NCBI GenBank assembly: GCA_017654935.2
Contig: CM065690.1
Coordinates: forward strand, 28,584,832 to 28,648,831
Length of the DNA: 64,000 bases
Direction of reading: 5' to 3'
From: Phymorhynchus buccinoides
Taxonomy: Eukaryota > Mollusca > Gastropoda > Neogastropoda > Raphitomidae
In this document: positions 35,698 to 49,150 of the stretch, piece after piece
Layout of the letters: every line of letters begins with the position of its first letter
Position numbering within the stretch: position 1 is the first letter of the stretch
Position numbers and translations under genes: made by a program
Notes under the pieces: model-generated
Databases searched by the model: none
Told to the model about the DNA's origin: nothing
Seen by the model: only the letters and a program-made list of their open reading frames with translations

Positions 35698-36889
35698 AAA
35701 GCTTCTGCTTCCAAATTTGTTTTGAAAAGTTTTTCTCAAAACAATTTTTTTCTCAGAAGAGGTATGTTTAAAATCTGAAAAGGATTTTGGAAAACGTGCA
35801 CAGAATATTCTGTCCACAAAATCTATTTATTCGTTTTCCTCCGATCTTCTAAGCGATACAAAACTAAATAAAAGTAAGATCACTAAAAAACCCACATTTT
35901 CTCCCATTCCAAAATGGGAGCAATCAAAAGCTGTCTTTGATATTGATTACTCTCATTTATCTAAAAAGGGTTCTCCCAATATTTTGAGAACGTCTGTGTA
36001 CACGCACTTAGAAAATACGTACAATCAATATTTAAAAATATTCACAGATGGTTCAGTTTCAGAAGATAATAACTCGGGAGCAGCTTTCATTATTCCTAGC
36101 TTAAAAGTAGAAAAGTTGTTCTATCTTGGTAAAAATGTGTCTATATATAGCGCTGAATTATTTGCTATGCTTATGTCCTTGGATTTCCTTTTAAGTTTTC
36201 CTATAAATAACAGACACATCTTAATATGTGTTGATTCTAAAGCAGCAATGTATGCTATTATGTCTCCCAATTCATGTATCCGACTTGACATGATAATTGA
36301 AATTAAACATATAATACACATTCTTTCCTTGAAAGGCATCACCATTACTTTTTGTTGGGTGCCTTCTCATTGCGGAATATCAGGAAATGAACGGGTAGAC
36401 CAAGCTGCAAAAAATGCAGCTCAAAATAGTGACGACGCAGTATCAATTAATGTTCCTTTAGATCTGACAGAATGTTTCTCAATTATAAACAACACTTCTC
36501 ATGAAAATGTCAAAACTGAATTGATGAACTCAGACGTTCAATATTATAATAACTGTATTAAATCTAATGTTAGAGACAATGAGAAAATATCACACAAACG
36601 TGTTACTTTCTCGTCCAGGGAGATTGAAAGTCTAATCCATAGACTACGTTTGAATTCATTTAAAACAAAATACTGTATTAATGTTAAATGCATGTGTGGT
36701 GAATCCTTGAGTGTCAGTCATTTACTGATTCAGTGTCCATTAGCAAGAGAACTTTTCAAGAATTCGGATATTGATGGTTTTATTGATGGATTAACGCCAT
36801 TGTCTCTACCCAGTATTCTAAACAATTATTCTGTTCTTGATTCAGTTTGTAAATGTTTATTAAGTAGTTCACTTAGTATTTATCTTTAA
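35698..36889 (+). pseudogene. I/Nimb-like LINE ORF2, RNase H and zinc tail
   Basis: After a frameshift in the T-run near 35744-35750 the frame from 35984 encodes an RNase H1 domain: IFTDGS (first Asp), YSAELFAM (Glu), CVDSKAA (Asp) and CWVPSHCGISGNERVDQAAK (His and last Asp). All catalytic positions are kept. A CMCGESLSVSHLLIQCP zinc-like tail follows before the stop at 36887. APE plus RT plus RNase H places the element in the I group; Nimb/nimbus in snails is the closest family I know. Confidence 0.9.
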
Positions 36890-37106
36890 CATTGTTCATT
36901 TATCGGTTATATTCTGAAAATGTAATTTTTTTTGGATTTTTTTTTTTTTGGGGGGGTATGATTAGGTCTGCATCACTATCCTGTCACTTACTCTAATGCT
37001 TACACACATTTACAGACACACCCACTCACACTCACCACACCAACATCAAACTACAATATATTGTCTGAATCACTTTTAGTGGAAAGACGTTAAACTGAAG
37101 AACAAC

Positions 37107-37160
<54 letters not shown>

Positions 37161-37165
37161 ATTCA
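36890..37165 (+). mobile_element. LINE 3' UTR and tail
   Basis: Non-coding, with polyT/polyG at 36927-36957. Ends near GAAAGACGTTAAACTGAAGA followed by (AAC) and a CA microsatellite, the usual tail style of snail LINEs (recalled). Confidence 0.6.
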
Positions 37166-37784
37166 CTCAAATGTACCTGTTACTTTTCTTCCAGTTACTT
37201 TTTTTTCCGGTTACTTCATTACGTGCATCCTTCGTGAGTTGGGCATTCAATACGTCACAAATGATGGTAGAACTGTCCCGTCTGTGAATCCCACAATGCA
37301 AATATTGAACACCCATCAAAATACATGCATAGTTGCAAGATGCTCGTTTGACTGAAACAGAATTAGGGCATGTAACCTTATCCTTACTTTGACCCTCAGA
37401 TATATTTCTCACCAATTTAATCATTTGGCTCGTTAACAAATTCTGGTAGCATTTTCTAAAATGACGATGAACGTGGGAGAAGTGTGCTAGAGGAAACTGA
37501 GAGCGAATCTTGGACTGAGTCTTGCATATGTCACAACAAAAAGCCTGATTTGTTGTGCTCTGGTGATATTAATGTTTGTGTCAATTAGTATCGTTATGTT
37601 TGCATCACATTTGTGGTCTTCAAAACGAATGATGTAGACAAGCCGTCTAGTCATATTGGTGTTTTTCTGCCTTATTGCACAAACAGCTTTAAATTTGCAT
37701 CCATCCGGGTCTGGGTTTTTCTTTTACAAACTAAAAGTATGGGTTAGAAACAATTTTGTATGTGCACAGATGGTTTTAGAGGAT

Positions 37785-37940
37785 CATTACAGAGCTGCAT
37801 GTCTCTGAGGACAATTAATGAGCTGCATGTCTCTGAGGACAATTACTGAGCTGCATGTCTCTGAGGACAATTACTGAGCTGCATGTCTCTGAGGACAATT
37901 ACAGAGCTGCATGTCTCTGAGGACAATTAATGAGCTGCGT
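37785..37940 (-). repeat. 28-bp array, haplotype B (5-6 units)
   Basis: Complement of the unit at 10858-11531. Much shorter than the A allele. Confidence 0.97.
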
Positions 37941-39591
37941 GTTTATGTTATTAGCAGACATTTCCATGTCACATCAACATGACTATACTGTTATCTAATT
38001 TATACTACTATCTGACAAATTAATACAAATATCAATAATGTATAAACCTTAATCGTGATGGCAGTCTCTCTTCTTTATCTTGCATAGGAGCATTGTTCCC
38101 CTACTTTGTCGATTGGTTCGACAGTCTCATGTCATATGAGCCCAGATGCGTCATACCGCATTTAAGCGCCTAACTAAGAAATAGCTAGGCCAAGGGTGTC
38201 TGGAGAAAATATTTATAGGGGTTTCCAGACAAAAAGCGGGGGAAAGGACCAGTAAGGAAGAAAGATAGTAGATGACAGTAAGTGAAGGATAAAGGCTGAG
38301 TCAAAGAGACCGACAGATTAGAGGAAGTAACAAGGACATAACTTCCAGAAGGTGGGGGAAATTGTACACATTTGTACAAAAGAGTTCCTGGTACCCAATG
38401 GGATAGCATAACATTATGAAATAATTAGTTTTCGTATCAGTTTTCAGGTGCAAAAATAAGTTTTGTGTTCTGGACTTCTTGGCGCGCATCATTTCGGAGT
38501 ACTGTAAGTTTGTGCCCAAAGTTGCCACATCCACACCCGGAGATCGAAGGCAAACATCCTGCTTTCGAGAGCTTAGGGGTTAGACTTTCATTGGGGTATA
38601 TGTCTCATAAAATCCGCAGGTGGGTGCAGGGCGGGTGGGGTGGGTATAGGGTGGCTCACAGTCTACATGTTTGTGTCCTGCTAAGAACTATTTTCTTTAG
38701 ACTACATAAACAGAGCAATCGAGCCAATCTTACAGCTTCGTTTTCTATGACGTGTTGAGACATCAGTATTGCTGCAGTTCCTAAAACACACAAAGTAAGT
38801 GTTCTTTTTGTTCTTATTCTTCTTATTTGTCCATTGGCATTGTACAAACGCACATGGAGAATTGTCTTCCACCATGTAAAATAAGATCAAATAAAATATC
38901 AATTAAAAACATGAAACACACATTTACATTTAAGCAAATAATTATGCAACTCTCAAACCAAACCCAATCATTCATCTGCTCTCCGCTATCTTGCTCACTC
39001 ATCATGCAACCCATCAGCACTCCCACCTTCATTTTTGGTTTTAATTTTTTGTTCTTCTTTTTTCCCCTTTCCTTTCTTTCTTTTTTCCTCCTTTCGTTTG
39101 CTTCCACCACCACCACCACCACCCTTTTTCTCTATTTTTGTAGGTAGTCTTTTTTTCTTTCTTTCCCCCGCTCTCTCTCATCCTTTTGTCTGTTAAGACT
39201 AACCCAGATGGAAATAGTTTGTTGTTGCACCCTTGAGTCACCAACAGTAGCAGTAGGCTATCACAACAGCTTCGTAAGGAAAAGGTGCTCTCACAATTTG
39301 AGAAGGAACGTTTTATCGACCTCTGATACGATCAGGTCAGGTCAGGTCAATACAGGACAACTAGGGACAAAGGTGCAGATTACCACCCCCAGCACCCTAC
39401 CACCCTTCATTGTCTCGGTTATTTCCCTTTTCAGTCTTGCCTTTATCACTGCATGTAAGCCTCATTCGTTTTCTAAAGTTAATTTTCATCCTTTTAAACA
39501 ATTAAAACTATGCCTTTATTTGCTAATTGTAGAATACAAAGGCGCGACTAAAAAAACAACAATGCAACGAACCAAAGACGTTCAAGGGAGG

Positions 39592-39930
39592 AATTCTTCT
39601 TCTTCTTCTTCTTTTTCTTCTTTGATCGCTCAGACAGTTTCCTGTCAATTATGAGCGCAGATGCGTCATGCTGCTGTTATGCACCTTACTAAGAAAATAG
39701 TTAGGCCCAGCAAGTCCGACTTCGGCTGGAGAAAATGTTTTTGAAAGTGTTTCGTGAAAAATTGGCAGGAGAATGGACCAGGCAAGGCAGAAAGATAGTA
39801 CATGACAGTAAGCAAAGGGAAAACGCAGAGTCAAAGAGAGTGACAGATTAGAGGAAGCTACAAGCACAGAACTTCCAGAAGGTGGGGGAACTATTTATGC
39901 AAAAGACCCCCGGTATCCCCACGGGGGAAA
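39592..39930 (-). mobile_element. SINE-like repeat S1, haplotype B allele
   Basis: Complement of 8866-9203 with few differences, including the (TTC)n form of its tail. Confidence 0.8.
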
Positions 39931-40824
39931 AGGGAGGTATTGAATCTGCATCTTAACCCAACTAGGCCTTGCGGATAATGTTACCAGCCGCAAACGAAGA
40001 AAGCGAAGCTGGTAATCTTTCAGCGATTTCTGACTATCTATCTATCTATGTTAACACGATAACGTTTGAACGTAGGGACCTAGGACGCTCAAATTTTGCA
40101 TGCGTGTAGGTACTAAGGATATGTAGACTTAGGTCGAATATACTGTTAATCGGCGTTGTCGTGGTTTTTAAAAAAAAGAAGGAATATTTTGTTTTTAACA
40201 TAAGGCAAAGAGAGAGAGTAAATAGCCAGAGACCTCTCTCCGAGCTAGATTAGGTCAATAATTAGGTCACTTAAGTCAGCTTACTCATGTGTTGACCTGT
40301 GTCTCGACTTGCTGATTGCGCCACAAGATGAGTGAAACAGCTTTTTTATTTCCCCAGGGTGAGTTTGTTTTTGTTGCGTATAATCTTGTTACAACGCATG
40401 TGTGCGCGCGTGAGTGCATGATGTGCGCGTGTTTGCGCGTGTGCATGCATGTACACGTGCGCGCATGAGTGAGTTTGTGCGCGTGCTTGCACATGCATGA
40501 CCATTGCGTGCGTACTTGATTGGGAATGCAACTGATCCAGCGACTTCTAGGCGTGTCATATGGTGGGGTGGAATGATGATGGGGGGGGGGGGGGGGGTGA
40601 GAAGGGAGGGAAACAGATTGGGAATGCAACTGATCCAGCGACTTCTAGGCGTGTCATATGGTGGGGTGGAATGAGGATGGGGGGCGGTGGGTGAGAAGGG
40701 AGGGAAACAGATTGGGAATGCAACTGATCCAGCCACTTGGATAGAATCAGGATAGAGGGGGGGGGGAGGCCAGAAGGGGGCAGTAGGTGGGAAAACTGGT
40801 TTAGCCACTTTTTTGTCCACAATA

Positions 40825-43470
40825 ATGTGATGGGTGTCGGCCTCTTCTAAAAATAAATGGGAATAGTTGATCAGCCAGTGGTGGGCGTCGGCCTCTTCTA
40901 AAAATAAATAGCGAGTAGTTCAGCCAGTGCTGGCCGCCGGCCTCTTCAAAAAATAAATAGGGAATAGTTGATCAGCCAGTGATGGCCGTCGGCCTCTTCT
41001 AAAAATAAATAGGGAATAGTTGATCAGCCAGTGATGGGCGTCGGCCTCTTCTAAAAATAAATAGGGAATAGTTGATCAGCCAGTGATGGGCGTCAGACTC
41101 TTCTAAAGATAAGCAGGGAATAGGATCAGCCAGTGATGGGCGTCGGCCTCTACTAAAAATAAATAGGGAATAGTTGATCAGCCAGTGATGGCCGTCGGCC
41201 TCTTCAAAAAATAAATAGGGAATAGTTGATCAGCCAGTGATGGCCGTCGGCCTCTTCTAAAAATAAATAGGGAATAGTTGATCAGCCAGTGATGGGCGTA
41301 GGCCTCCTCTAAAAATAAATAGGGAATAGTTGATCAGCCAGTGATGGCCGTCGGCCTCTTCAAAAAATAAATAGGGAATAAAATAAACAGGGAATAATTG
41401 ATCAGCCAGTGATGGGCATCGGCCTCTTCTAAAAAATAAATAGGGAATAGTAACAGACAGTTGTTGATCAGTCAATGCAGTTATCGTTCCTCAACTATAA
41501 TGCAGAAAATATTTGTAATAAACTGAATGGTCTTGATTGTTTTTAAAATATGTTAATACATTTTATGTTGTATGTTTGCGAATAAATCTTTTGATTATAG
41601 CAATATTTTTCTTGATTAAAAAAAAAGTTAATCAGCTGTCATTGTTTAGGAGAAATGCTAGGGAAGTAGGCCTACTATTAGTATTGGTTAGAAACTGCTT
41701 CTGTAAGTTAGCAAAACAAATATTGAAGTGAAATACGATAATTTAGTTGTGCTACAAGTTGATAAGAATTTACTTCAGGTTGATAAAGATGTTTTGTTTA
41801 TTGTTGGTTACGTTCTTCCCGAAGCAAGTCCTTTTAACAATGGTTGTGATGTAAAATAGATAAATAGTATTCTTATTTTGGAAGATAAGCTGGAACAGTT
41901 GACTCAAAATGAAAATGTTTATGCTATTTTTGGTGGCGATTTAAATGCCACAACAGGATGTAAGCAGCCAGGTGTGGATAATAAGTCACGTTATCTAAAC
42001 CCTAGGGATGATAGTGATTGTGATTCACTTTACGTACGTCATTCAAAAGATGAAATTGTTAATGATTTGGGGAAAGTGTATTGGATTTCTGTTTTATGTC
42101 TGAGTTAGTCATTTTGAATGGTTGTTGTGAAGGAGACTCATATGGAGGTTGCACATATATTTCACCTCAGGGGAGCAGTACTATTGATTATTTTATTGTC
42201 TGACGAAGTAGTACCAGATTGTGATGTGTGTGTTAGTGATAATTCACAATCTTTGCACCTCCCCGTGGAACTAAGATGGAAGAAAGGAGTGACTGAAGAG
42301 AAAGAGAGTGACCAGAGTGAATGTGGAGAAGAGAAGATTGTGTGGAATGAAGAGTTTGTTGATAATTTGTGTGAATGGAGTCATATTCATGTTTACTCAC
42401 ATTTTCTATTTTACGACATGATGGGTGTCGGCCTCTTCTAAAAATAAATAAGGAATAGTTGATCAGCCAGTGATGGCCGTCGGCCTCTCCTAAAAATAAA
42501 TAGGGAATAGTTGATCAGCCAGTGATGGCCGTCGGCCTCTTCTAAAAATAAATAGGGAATAGTTGATCAGCCAGTGATGGCCGTCGGCCTCTTCTAAAAA
42601 TAAATAGGGAATAGTTGATCAGCCAGTGATGGGCGTCGGACTCTTCTAAAAACAAACAGGGAATAGTTGATCAGCCAGTGATGGCCGTCAGCCTCTTCTA
42701 AAAATAAATAGGGAGTAGTTGATCAGCCAGTGATGGCCGTCGGCCTCTTCTAAAAATAAATAGGGAATAGTTGATCAGCCAGTGATGGCCGCCGGCCTCT
42801 TCTAAAAATAAATAGGGAATAGTTGATCAGCCAGTGATGGGCGTCGGCCTCTTCTAAAAATAAATAGGGAATAGTTGATCAGCCAGTGATGGGCGTCGGC
42901 CTCTTCTAAAAATAAATAGGGAATAGTTGATCAGCCAGTGATGGCCGCCGGCCTCTTCTAAAAATAAATAGGGAATAGTTGATCAGCCAGTGATGGGCGT
43001 CGGCCTCTTCTAAAAATAAATAGGGAATAGTTGATCAGCCAGTGATGGCCGTCGGCCTTTTCAAAAAATAAATAGGAAATAAAATAAATAGGGAATAGTT
43101 GATCAGCCAATGATGGCCGTCGGCCTTTTCAAAAAATAAATAGGAAATAAAATAAATAGGGAATAGTTGATCAGCCAGTGATGGCCGTCGGCCTCTTCTA
43201 AAAATAAATAGGGAATAGTTGATCAGCCAGTGACAGCCGCCGGCCTCTTCTAAAAATAAATAGGGAATAGTTGATCAGCCAGTGTTAGCCGTCAGCCTTT
43301 TCAAAAAATAAATAGGAAATAAAATAAACAGGGAATAGTTGATCAGCCAATGATGGCCGTCGGCCTTTTCAAAAAATAAATAGGAAATAAAATAAACAGG
43401 GAATAGTTGATCAGCCAGTGATGGGCATCGGCCTCTTCTAAAAAATAAATAGGGAATAGTAATAGACAGT
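40825..43470 (-). repeat. 52-bp arrays and LINE endonuclease copy, haplotype B
   Basis: Arrays at 40825-41455 and 42421-43470 surround the endonuclease fragment 41537-42420 on the plus strand (frames 41878-42108 and 42118-42441). The second fragment follows at 43545-44460. Same order as arm A, inverted. Confidence 0.95.
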
Positions 43471-45277
43471 TGTTGATCAGTCAACGCAGTTATCGTTCCT
43501 CAACTATAATGCAGAAAATATTTGTAATAAACTGAATGGTCTTGATTGTTTTTAAAATATGTTAATACATTTTATATTGTATGTTTGCGAATAAATCTTT
43601 TGATTATAGCGATATTTTTCTTGATTATAAAAAAAAGTTAATCAGCTGTCATTGTTTGGGAGAAATTCTGGGGAAGTAGGCCTACTATTAGTACTGGTTA
43701 GAAACTGCTTCTCTACGTTAGCAAAACAAATATTGAACTGAAATGCGATAATTGAGTTGTGCTACAAGTTGATAAGAATTTACTTCAGGTTGATAAATAT
43801 TTTTTGTTTATTGCTGGTTATGTTCTTCCTGAAGGAAGTCTTTTTAACAATGGTTGTGATGTAAAATAAATAAATAGTATTCTTATTTTGGAAGATAAGC
43901 TGCAACAGTTGATTCAAAATGAAAACGTTTATGTTATTTTTTTGTGGCGATTTAAATGCCACCAGAACAGGATGTGAGCAGCCAGTTGTGGATAACATAT
44001 CAAGTTATCTAAACCCTAGGGATAATGGTGATTGTTATGAACTTTGTGCACGTCATTCAAAAGATTAAATTGTCCATGATTTGGGGAAAAGTTTATTGGA
44101 TTTCTGTTAGCTTTTATGTCTGATTTAGTCATTTTGAATGGTTGTTGTGAGGGAGACTCATTGCACATGTATTTCACCTCACGGGAGCAGTACTATTGAT
44201 TATTTTATTGTGTCTGACGAAGTAGCACCAGATTGTGATGTATGTGTTAATGATAATTTACAATCTTAGCACCTCCCCGTGGAACTAAGATGGAAGAAAG
44301 GAGTGACTGAAGAGAAAGAGAGTGACCAGAGTGAATGTGGAGAAGAGAAGATTGTGTAGAATGAAGAGTTTGTTGATAAAGTTTGTGAATGGAGTCATAT
44401 TCATGATTACTCACATTTTCTATTTCACGACAGACAGGTACAAACCACCAGATCATTCATCATTGCTGTGGTGTTTTTTTCAGTCGCACTTTGAAGACAA
44501 CTGGACTGCATCTTCCCACCAAATTTACACTCCAACTCCAAGTCAGGTTAATCAGTTACAGGTTTGTTTATGTAGGCCTATGTACTCGTTACGCCTTGAT
44601 AAAAACATTTGGTTCTTATTCAGGACTGACCCACGAAATGTGTTTTCGTGCAACAAATAACAGTCTCTTTTTAAATTAATAAGGAAAACGTGAAATCTGT
44701 GGTTACAAGGCAGAAAGGTATTGTAGCCCAAGGGAAGTAACTTTTGAGAATGATGTTCGCTTGGGAAGGGCTTTGTTTGTTTAGACGACTTGTGCAGGAG
44801 ATAGGGTGACCCCAGAACGTTGCTTGGTCTTTGAAGAAAATCTCTATTCAGTGTCCATTTTGCACAATTGAAATAAAATGATATATTAGGACACAAACTA
44901 TATGGAGAAAACTGCATGCAGAAAGAGGAAGCTTTACTTAGAAGATGCCTCTCTGTGGAAACTTTTTCTTACATTTGTATCTGAATGAACACACGTCTTC
45001 GATGGATTTGCCCCTGAATGAAAACCTTTCTTTTGGTTTTATCCCTATGTCTAAATGTTTCTTTAATTTTCACTGAATGAACTATTTCTCTATTGTGCCC
45101 CTGAATGAAATATTTTCTTCTGAATGTGCCCCTGAGTAATTACAAAAACACCTATCTTTTCTACCCCTGAGTAAGATCATTTTTCCCCGAAAGAATATTT
45201 TTCTTAGTTTTTAAAGATAAAAACCTTTCTTCTGCTATTACCCCAATGATAAAGTGCATGATGATTAAAAAAAAAGA

Positions 45278-45332
<55 letters not shown>

Positions 45333-46107
45333 TTTCAGGGTTATGAAGAAGATTCAATACATAGCAGTTTTCCCCCAAGATGCATTGGGGAACTCAAGAA
45401 AACAACAGTTTACAGGGTGACAGAGTATTAGAAAAATATTATGATAGGGTTAAAAAACCTGCTAGCAATGTGAATGTTTGGGTTATCTGGTTAATATTAA
45501 AAAAATCGTTTTCAATCCTGCATAGGCTCAAAAGGTCAGGATATAAATTTAAAATTTGAGGCAAAGAAGACAGTCGTCTTCAGGAAACAGACAGTTTACA
45601 GACATTTAAAACTTTCCGTGACAGGTTTTGCTTCTTAAAAAAGGGATTTAAAAATATTTGTTTTTAGTTCACAATGGAAAATGTTCTCTTCTGGAGCTCT
45701 CCAGTGCATTGCGCATAAAACAAACTGTGGTCAACTTTCATGCATTGAATTTTCTTCATGACCATGAAAAATCGAAATAATCGTTTGCTTATTTATTATC
45801 CATTTTGTTTAGATCATTAGTGATTTTGTAGGTTGCTTTTTTTTTTAAATCACCATCTATGTGTTTTTTTTAGGACGATGGATCGAAGGACAATGGTGAC
45901 TGGAGTCCTCCTGCTCTCCCTCCTCCTCTTTATTTCCTTCACTCACACACTAGATGAGAATAGACGACGCCGCATTCTTACAAGTTCCAGCATGAAACTG
46001 AAAAGTTGGTGCTTCAATGGTTAATACATGCACCATATATTATGCACCTGCGCGCTTGCACACATGTACACCGCATGCGCATGTACAGCAACGAACATAT
46101 ACGATTA

Positions 46108-46152
<45 letters not shown>

Positions 46153-46229
46153 TATGAAGGTCAGTTACGAATTAAGTGCGTGTGTGTAAAAGTAAATATG
46201 TGAGAGTGAGTGAGAGAGAAAGATAAACT

Positions 46230-46301
<72 letters not shown>

Positions 46302-47359
46302 ATGTTCATCCATATGACTGACAAAGAAAGTCTGGGTGTGTTTTTTTAATAATGAGGAAGACTAAGTTTTTAACAAGTTTTGGTGAAGATGCAGATCAAC
46401 ACCCCCTGTCACAGTCCTGGTTCATGGCGTTCTTTCCGTCTTGCCTTTTTCTTCTACTATTATTAAATGCAGATTTTTAATTGTGTGAATGGATGAAAAT
46501 TAAAGTTAAATAAAGAATTTAAAAAACGGTAGAGGTTTAAGCGATCAATCTGTAGTAAGAAAGGCAAGAATGAAAAAAAAGCCGGAAAGAACTGAGAAAT
46601 GGAGGAGGGGGTGTTGATCCGCTTCTTTACCCCATTTGTTAATCAATTAAAACTATCGCTTCACTTGTATGGCAGCTTTGGGTAGCATCCTTCTTCCTTG
46701 TTTCAGCGTTGACAGTTGTATGGCGACTAGTGCCTCCGTCTTTTCTTACGTTTTTGTTTGTTTGTTGTTTAGTCATTTTGGATAAACAACAACAAAACAA
46801 CGGATACAACGGATGTATTTAGTTTTTATTTTCTGCCCCCCCCCCCCTCCCCCCTCTCCTTCTGTCTTATTGTTTCTTCCTTTATTTTTCTTTATGTCCT
46901 TTTTTCATTTTATCTTTTACAGAGAGGGCTGCTAGGGCCGCCAACGCACGATCAGTTCGCAGTGCTGAGGAGCCCTCGATGCTCTGTGCTTGGCTCAACT
47001 TGATGTGTTCACCGCCTTAGGACACAGCTGGGCACAAACTGGACCGTGCTTCGTACACATTATGCCCCGCTTCCTTAGTCTCCGTTTCTGTCTGTCTTTC
47101 TGTCCCCATCGCTCTCTCTCTCTCTCTCTCTCTCTGATAAATATTAAGAGCAGTTGTTACATTTTGCCCAAGTATCCCTTACTGCATCATACTTTGCACG
47201 TGCATGCTTTCTTGATTTACCTTTTTTGTTTGCTTTGTATATGGGACGATGGCCTAAGTATACTTTTTTTATCAAGGAAAACTATCTCTTTACTTGTAGC
47301 CTGGCAGCTTTTGGTAGCGTCTTGTTTCCTTAAAAAAAAAATCATTTGAAGACATTATG

Positions 47360-47403
<44 letters not shown>

Positions 47404-48029
47404 GTTTCTGTATATCTGTGTGTCTTTCTCTGTCTGAATCATAAACCCGTTTAACGTCCTCCGACCTGGAACAGGTACACGTGGGACATTTTTAAATGTG
47501 AAGATAGTAGGACGATCCTGGAGGTACTGCAATACCAGGAACAGTCCCGATTTTTAAAACCCCCAGATGTACACATATATTATGTCTCTCTAAGTCTAAG
47601 TCTCCCCCCCCTTCCAACCCTTCTTTTTAAACCTATGGCATCCATCAGTATCGGGCCTTTGCGATAACCTGATTAGGCCCTAAATATGCTAGTTATCTTC
47701 GTATTCGTGTTCTCTCTTTAAACTTTTTATTTTAGTGTTGTGGATTTATTCAGGTGTTAAACTTTGTAATTTAGTGTTGTGGGTTTATTCAGGTGTTAAA
47801 CTTTGTAATTTAGTGTTGAGAATTATTCAGGTGCTAAACTTTGTAATTTAGTGTTGAGAATTATTCAGATGTTAAACTTTGTAATTTAGTGTTGATGATT
47901 TATACAGGTGTTAAACTTTGTAATTTAGTGTTGATGATTTATTCAGACTAGCGCAACGCCTAGTACTGGCAATGCACCGTACTGGTAATGCCTAGTAACG
48001 GTAACGCCAAGTACTGGTAACGCTGAGTA

Positions 48030-48420
48030 CAGCAAATTTGAAGCGATTCGGTTAAGAAACGGCGGAGTTATAAGGCCCCGTTTCCCGTTGGCGCTGCTCT
48101 GAGAGTGACGCAACCGATTCGCTTCCGGTTTGGCACACCGGTTGTCACCGTCCCCGGTCATGTACCGGTCAGATTTGAAGGCAATCGGTCCAGAAATGCC
48201 GGAGATACGGGCGCCGAGAGTCCGGCGGATACGCGTTTCGCGCATTTGCGAAACCGCGCAAATGACACGGCCGCCTCGGTTGCCGTTGCCATCGCCCCGT
48301 TAGGGCTCACAGCAAATTTGAAGCGATTCGGTCAAAAAACGGCGGAGTTATAAGGCCCGTTTTGTGTTTCAGACAGACACACACACACACACACAGACAC
48401 ACACACACGGACAGTTGGCT
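48030..48420 (+). repeat. 140-bp CpG-rich tandem repeat, three units
   Basis: Starts at 48030, 48170 and 48310, exactly 140 apart. Units 1 and 3 share CAGCAAATTTGAAGCGATTC and GGCGGAGTTATAAGGCCC. Unit 2 is a diverged form (CAGATTTGAAGGCAATCGGT, CCGGAGATACGGGC). Unit 3 runs into a CAGACACACA tail and GGCTTTTTACTATATGA. The CpG content is far above the surroundings. Confidence 0.85.
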
Positions 48421-48429
48421 TTTTACTAT

Positions 48430-48565
48430 ATGATGTTAAACTTTGTAATTTAGTGTTGATGATTTATTCAGGTGTTAAACTTTGTAATTTAGTGTTGATG
48501 ATTTATTCAGGTGGTTTATTTTCTCGCGGTTTCGCTTCATTTGTATTCGTGTTCTCTCCATAAAC
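48430..48565 (-). repeat. 38-bp repeat, three more units
   Basis: Complement of the 168-392 unit (AAACTTTGTAATTTAGTGTT), resuming beyond the 140-bp repeat. Confidence 0.9.
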
Positions 48566-48769
48566 TTTGTAATTTAGAGTTGTGGATTTATTCATGTTTT
48601 CTTTTTTCCCGCTTTGCTTGTTGGTTTACTTATTCATTTTTGAATGAAACAGAAGCTGCTGCATTAACACTCATTTCTTTATCCTCCTCGGTGAATAAAA
48701 GTTCGTTCATTCAGTCGTGCGTTCGTTTGTTTGTTTCCTCTCTTTCCCTGTCTCTCCCTCTCAAGTTTT

Positions 48770-48930
48770 GTCTCATTCTCTCTCACTCCCTTTCTTTACA
48801 TCACTGTCTCTCCCTCTTTCTGTCTCTGTCTCTCTCACTCCCTTTCTTTACATCACTGTCTCTCCCTCTTTCTGTCTCGTTCTCTCTCACTCCCTTTCTT
48901 TACATCACTGTGTCTCCCTCTCTCACAGAC
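48770..48930 (+). repeat. ~55-bp CT-rich tandem repeat, three units
   Basis: Units contain CACTCCCTTTCTTTACATCA and TGTCTCTCCCTC. The Leu/Ser-rich open frame at 48511-49086 is a product of this tract. Confidence 0.92.
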
Positions 48931-48939
48931 TCTGTCTCT

Positions 48940-49150
48940 GTCTCATGCCAACCAGTCGTTTCAGACCCTGGATATTTGATTGCAGTCAAGCATATGCTAT
49001 TCCGGTGGGCTGGGCTAGAATTTGTTCATGGTGGTGATGCCTTGCCTATGGTACATCCCCACTCTCTCAGCCAAAAAGTGATTTGAGGCCAGCTGGCGTT
49101 GGGGGAAGTCACCAAAAGCCAACCCATTCCTTTCGCTGCAGCACTAGAGC
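48940..49150 (+). mobile_element. SINE-like repeat (family S2)
   Basis: Carries GGCTGGGCTAGAATTTGTTC, ACATCCCCACTCTCTC, GATTTGAGGCCAGCTGGCGT and CCAAAAGCCAACCC. The same order is seen at 61640-61850 (+) and 56030-56190 (-). Confidence 0.85.

Larger units (their letters stand above)
31601..37666. mobile_element. 6.07 kb insertion specific to haplotype B
   Basis: Arm A goes from GCAAAGGCAA through 12 bases to CTGCCTTATTGC; arm B has 6066 bases in that place. The block holds inverted arrays of GTAAC words near its two ends (31650-31735 and 37165-37225), CA microsatellites inside them, a foldback at 32152-32474, and a LINE at about 32884-37110. No simple target-site duplication bounds the whole block, so it is composite. 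Confidence 0.85.
28894..48108 (-). repeat. Right arm (haplotype B) of giant inverted repeat
   Basis: Reverse complement of 1-13344 with extra material. The first base after the N gap pairs with position 13344 and homology is immediate, so the contig begins in mid-homology. Relative to arm A it has a 6.07 kb insertion (31601-37666), a LINE fragment of about 600 bp (about 29329-29935), five instead of two units of a ~107-bp repeat, a 65-base poly-G where A has seven C, and shorter 52-bp and 28-bp arrays. Confidence 0.95.
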
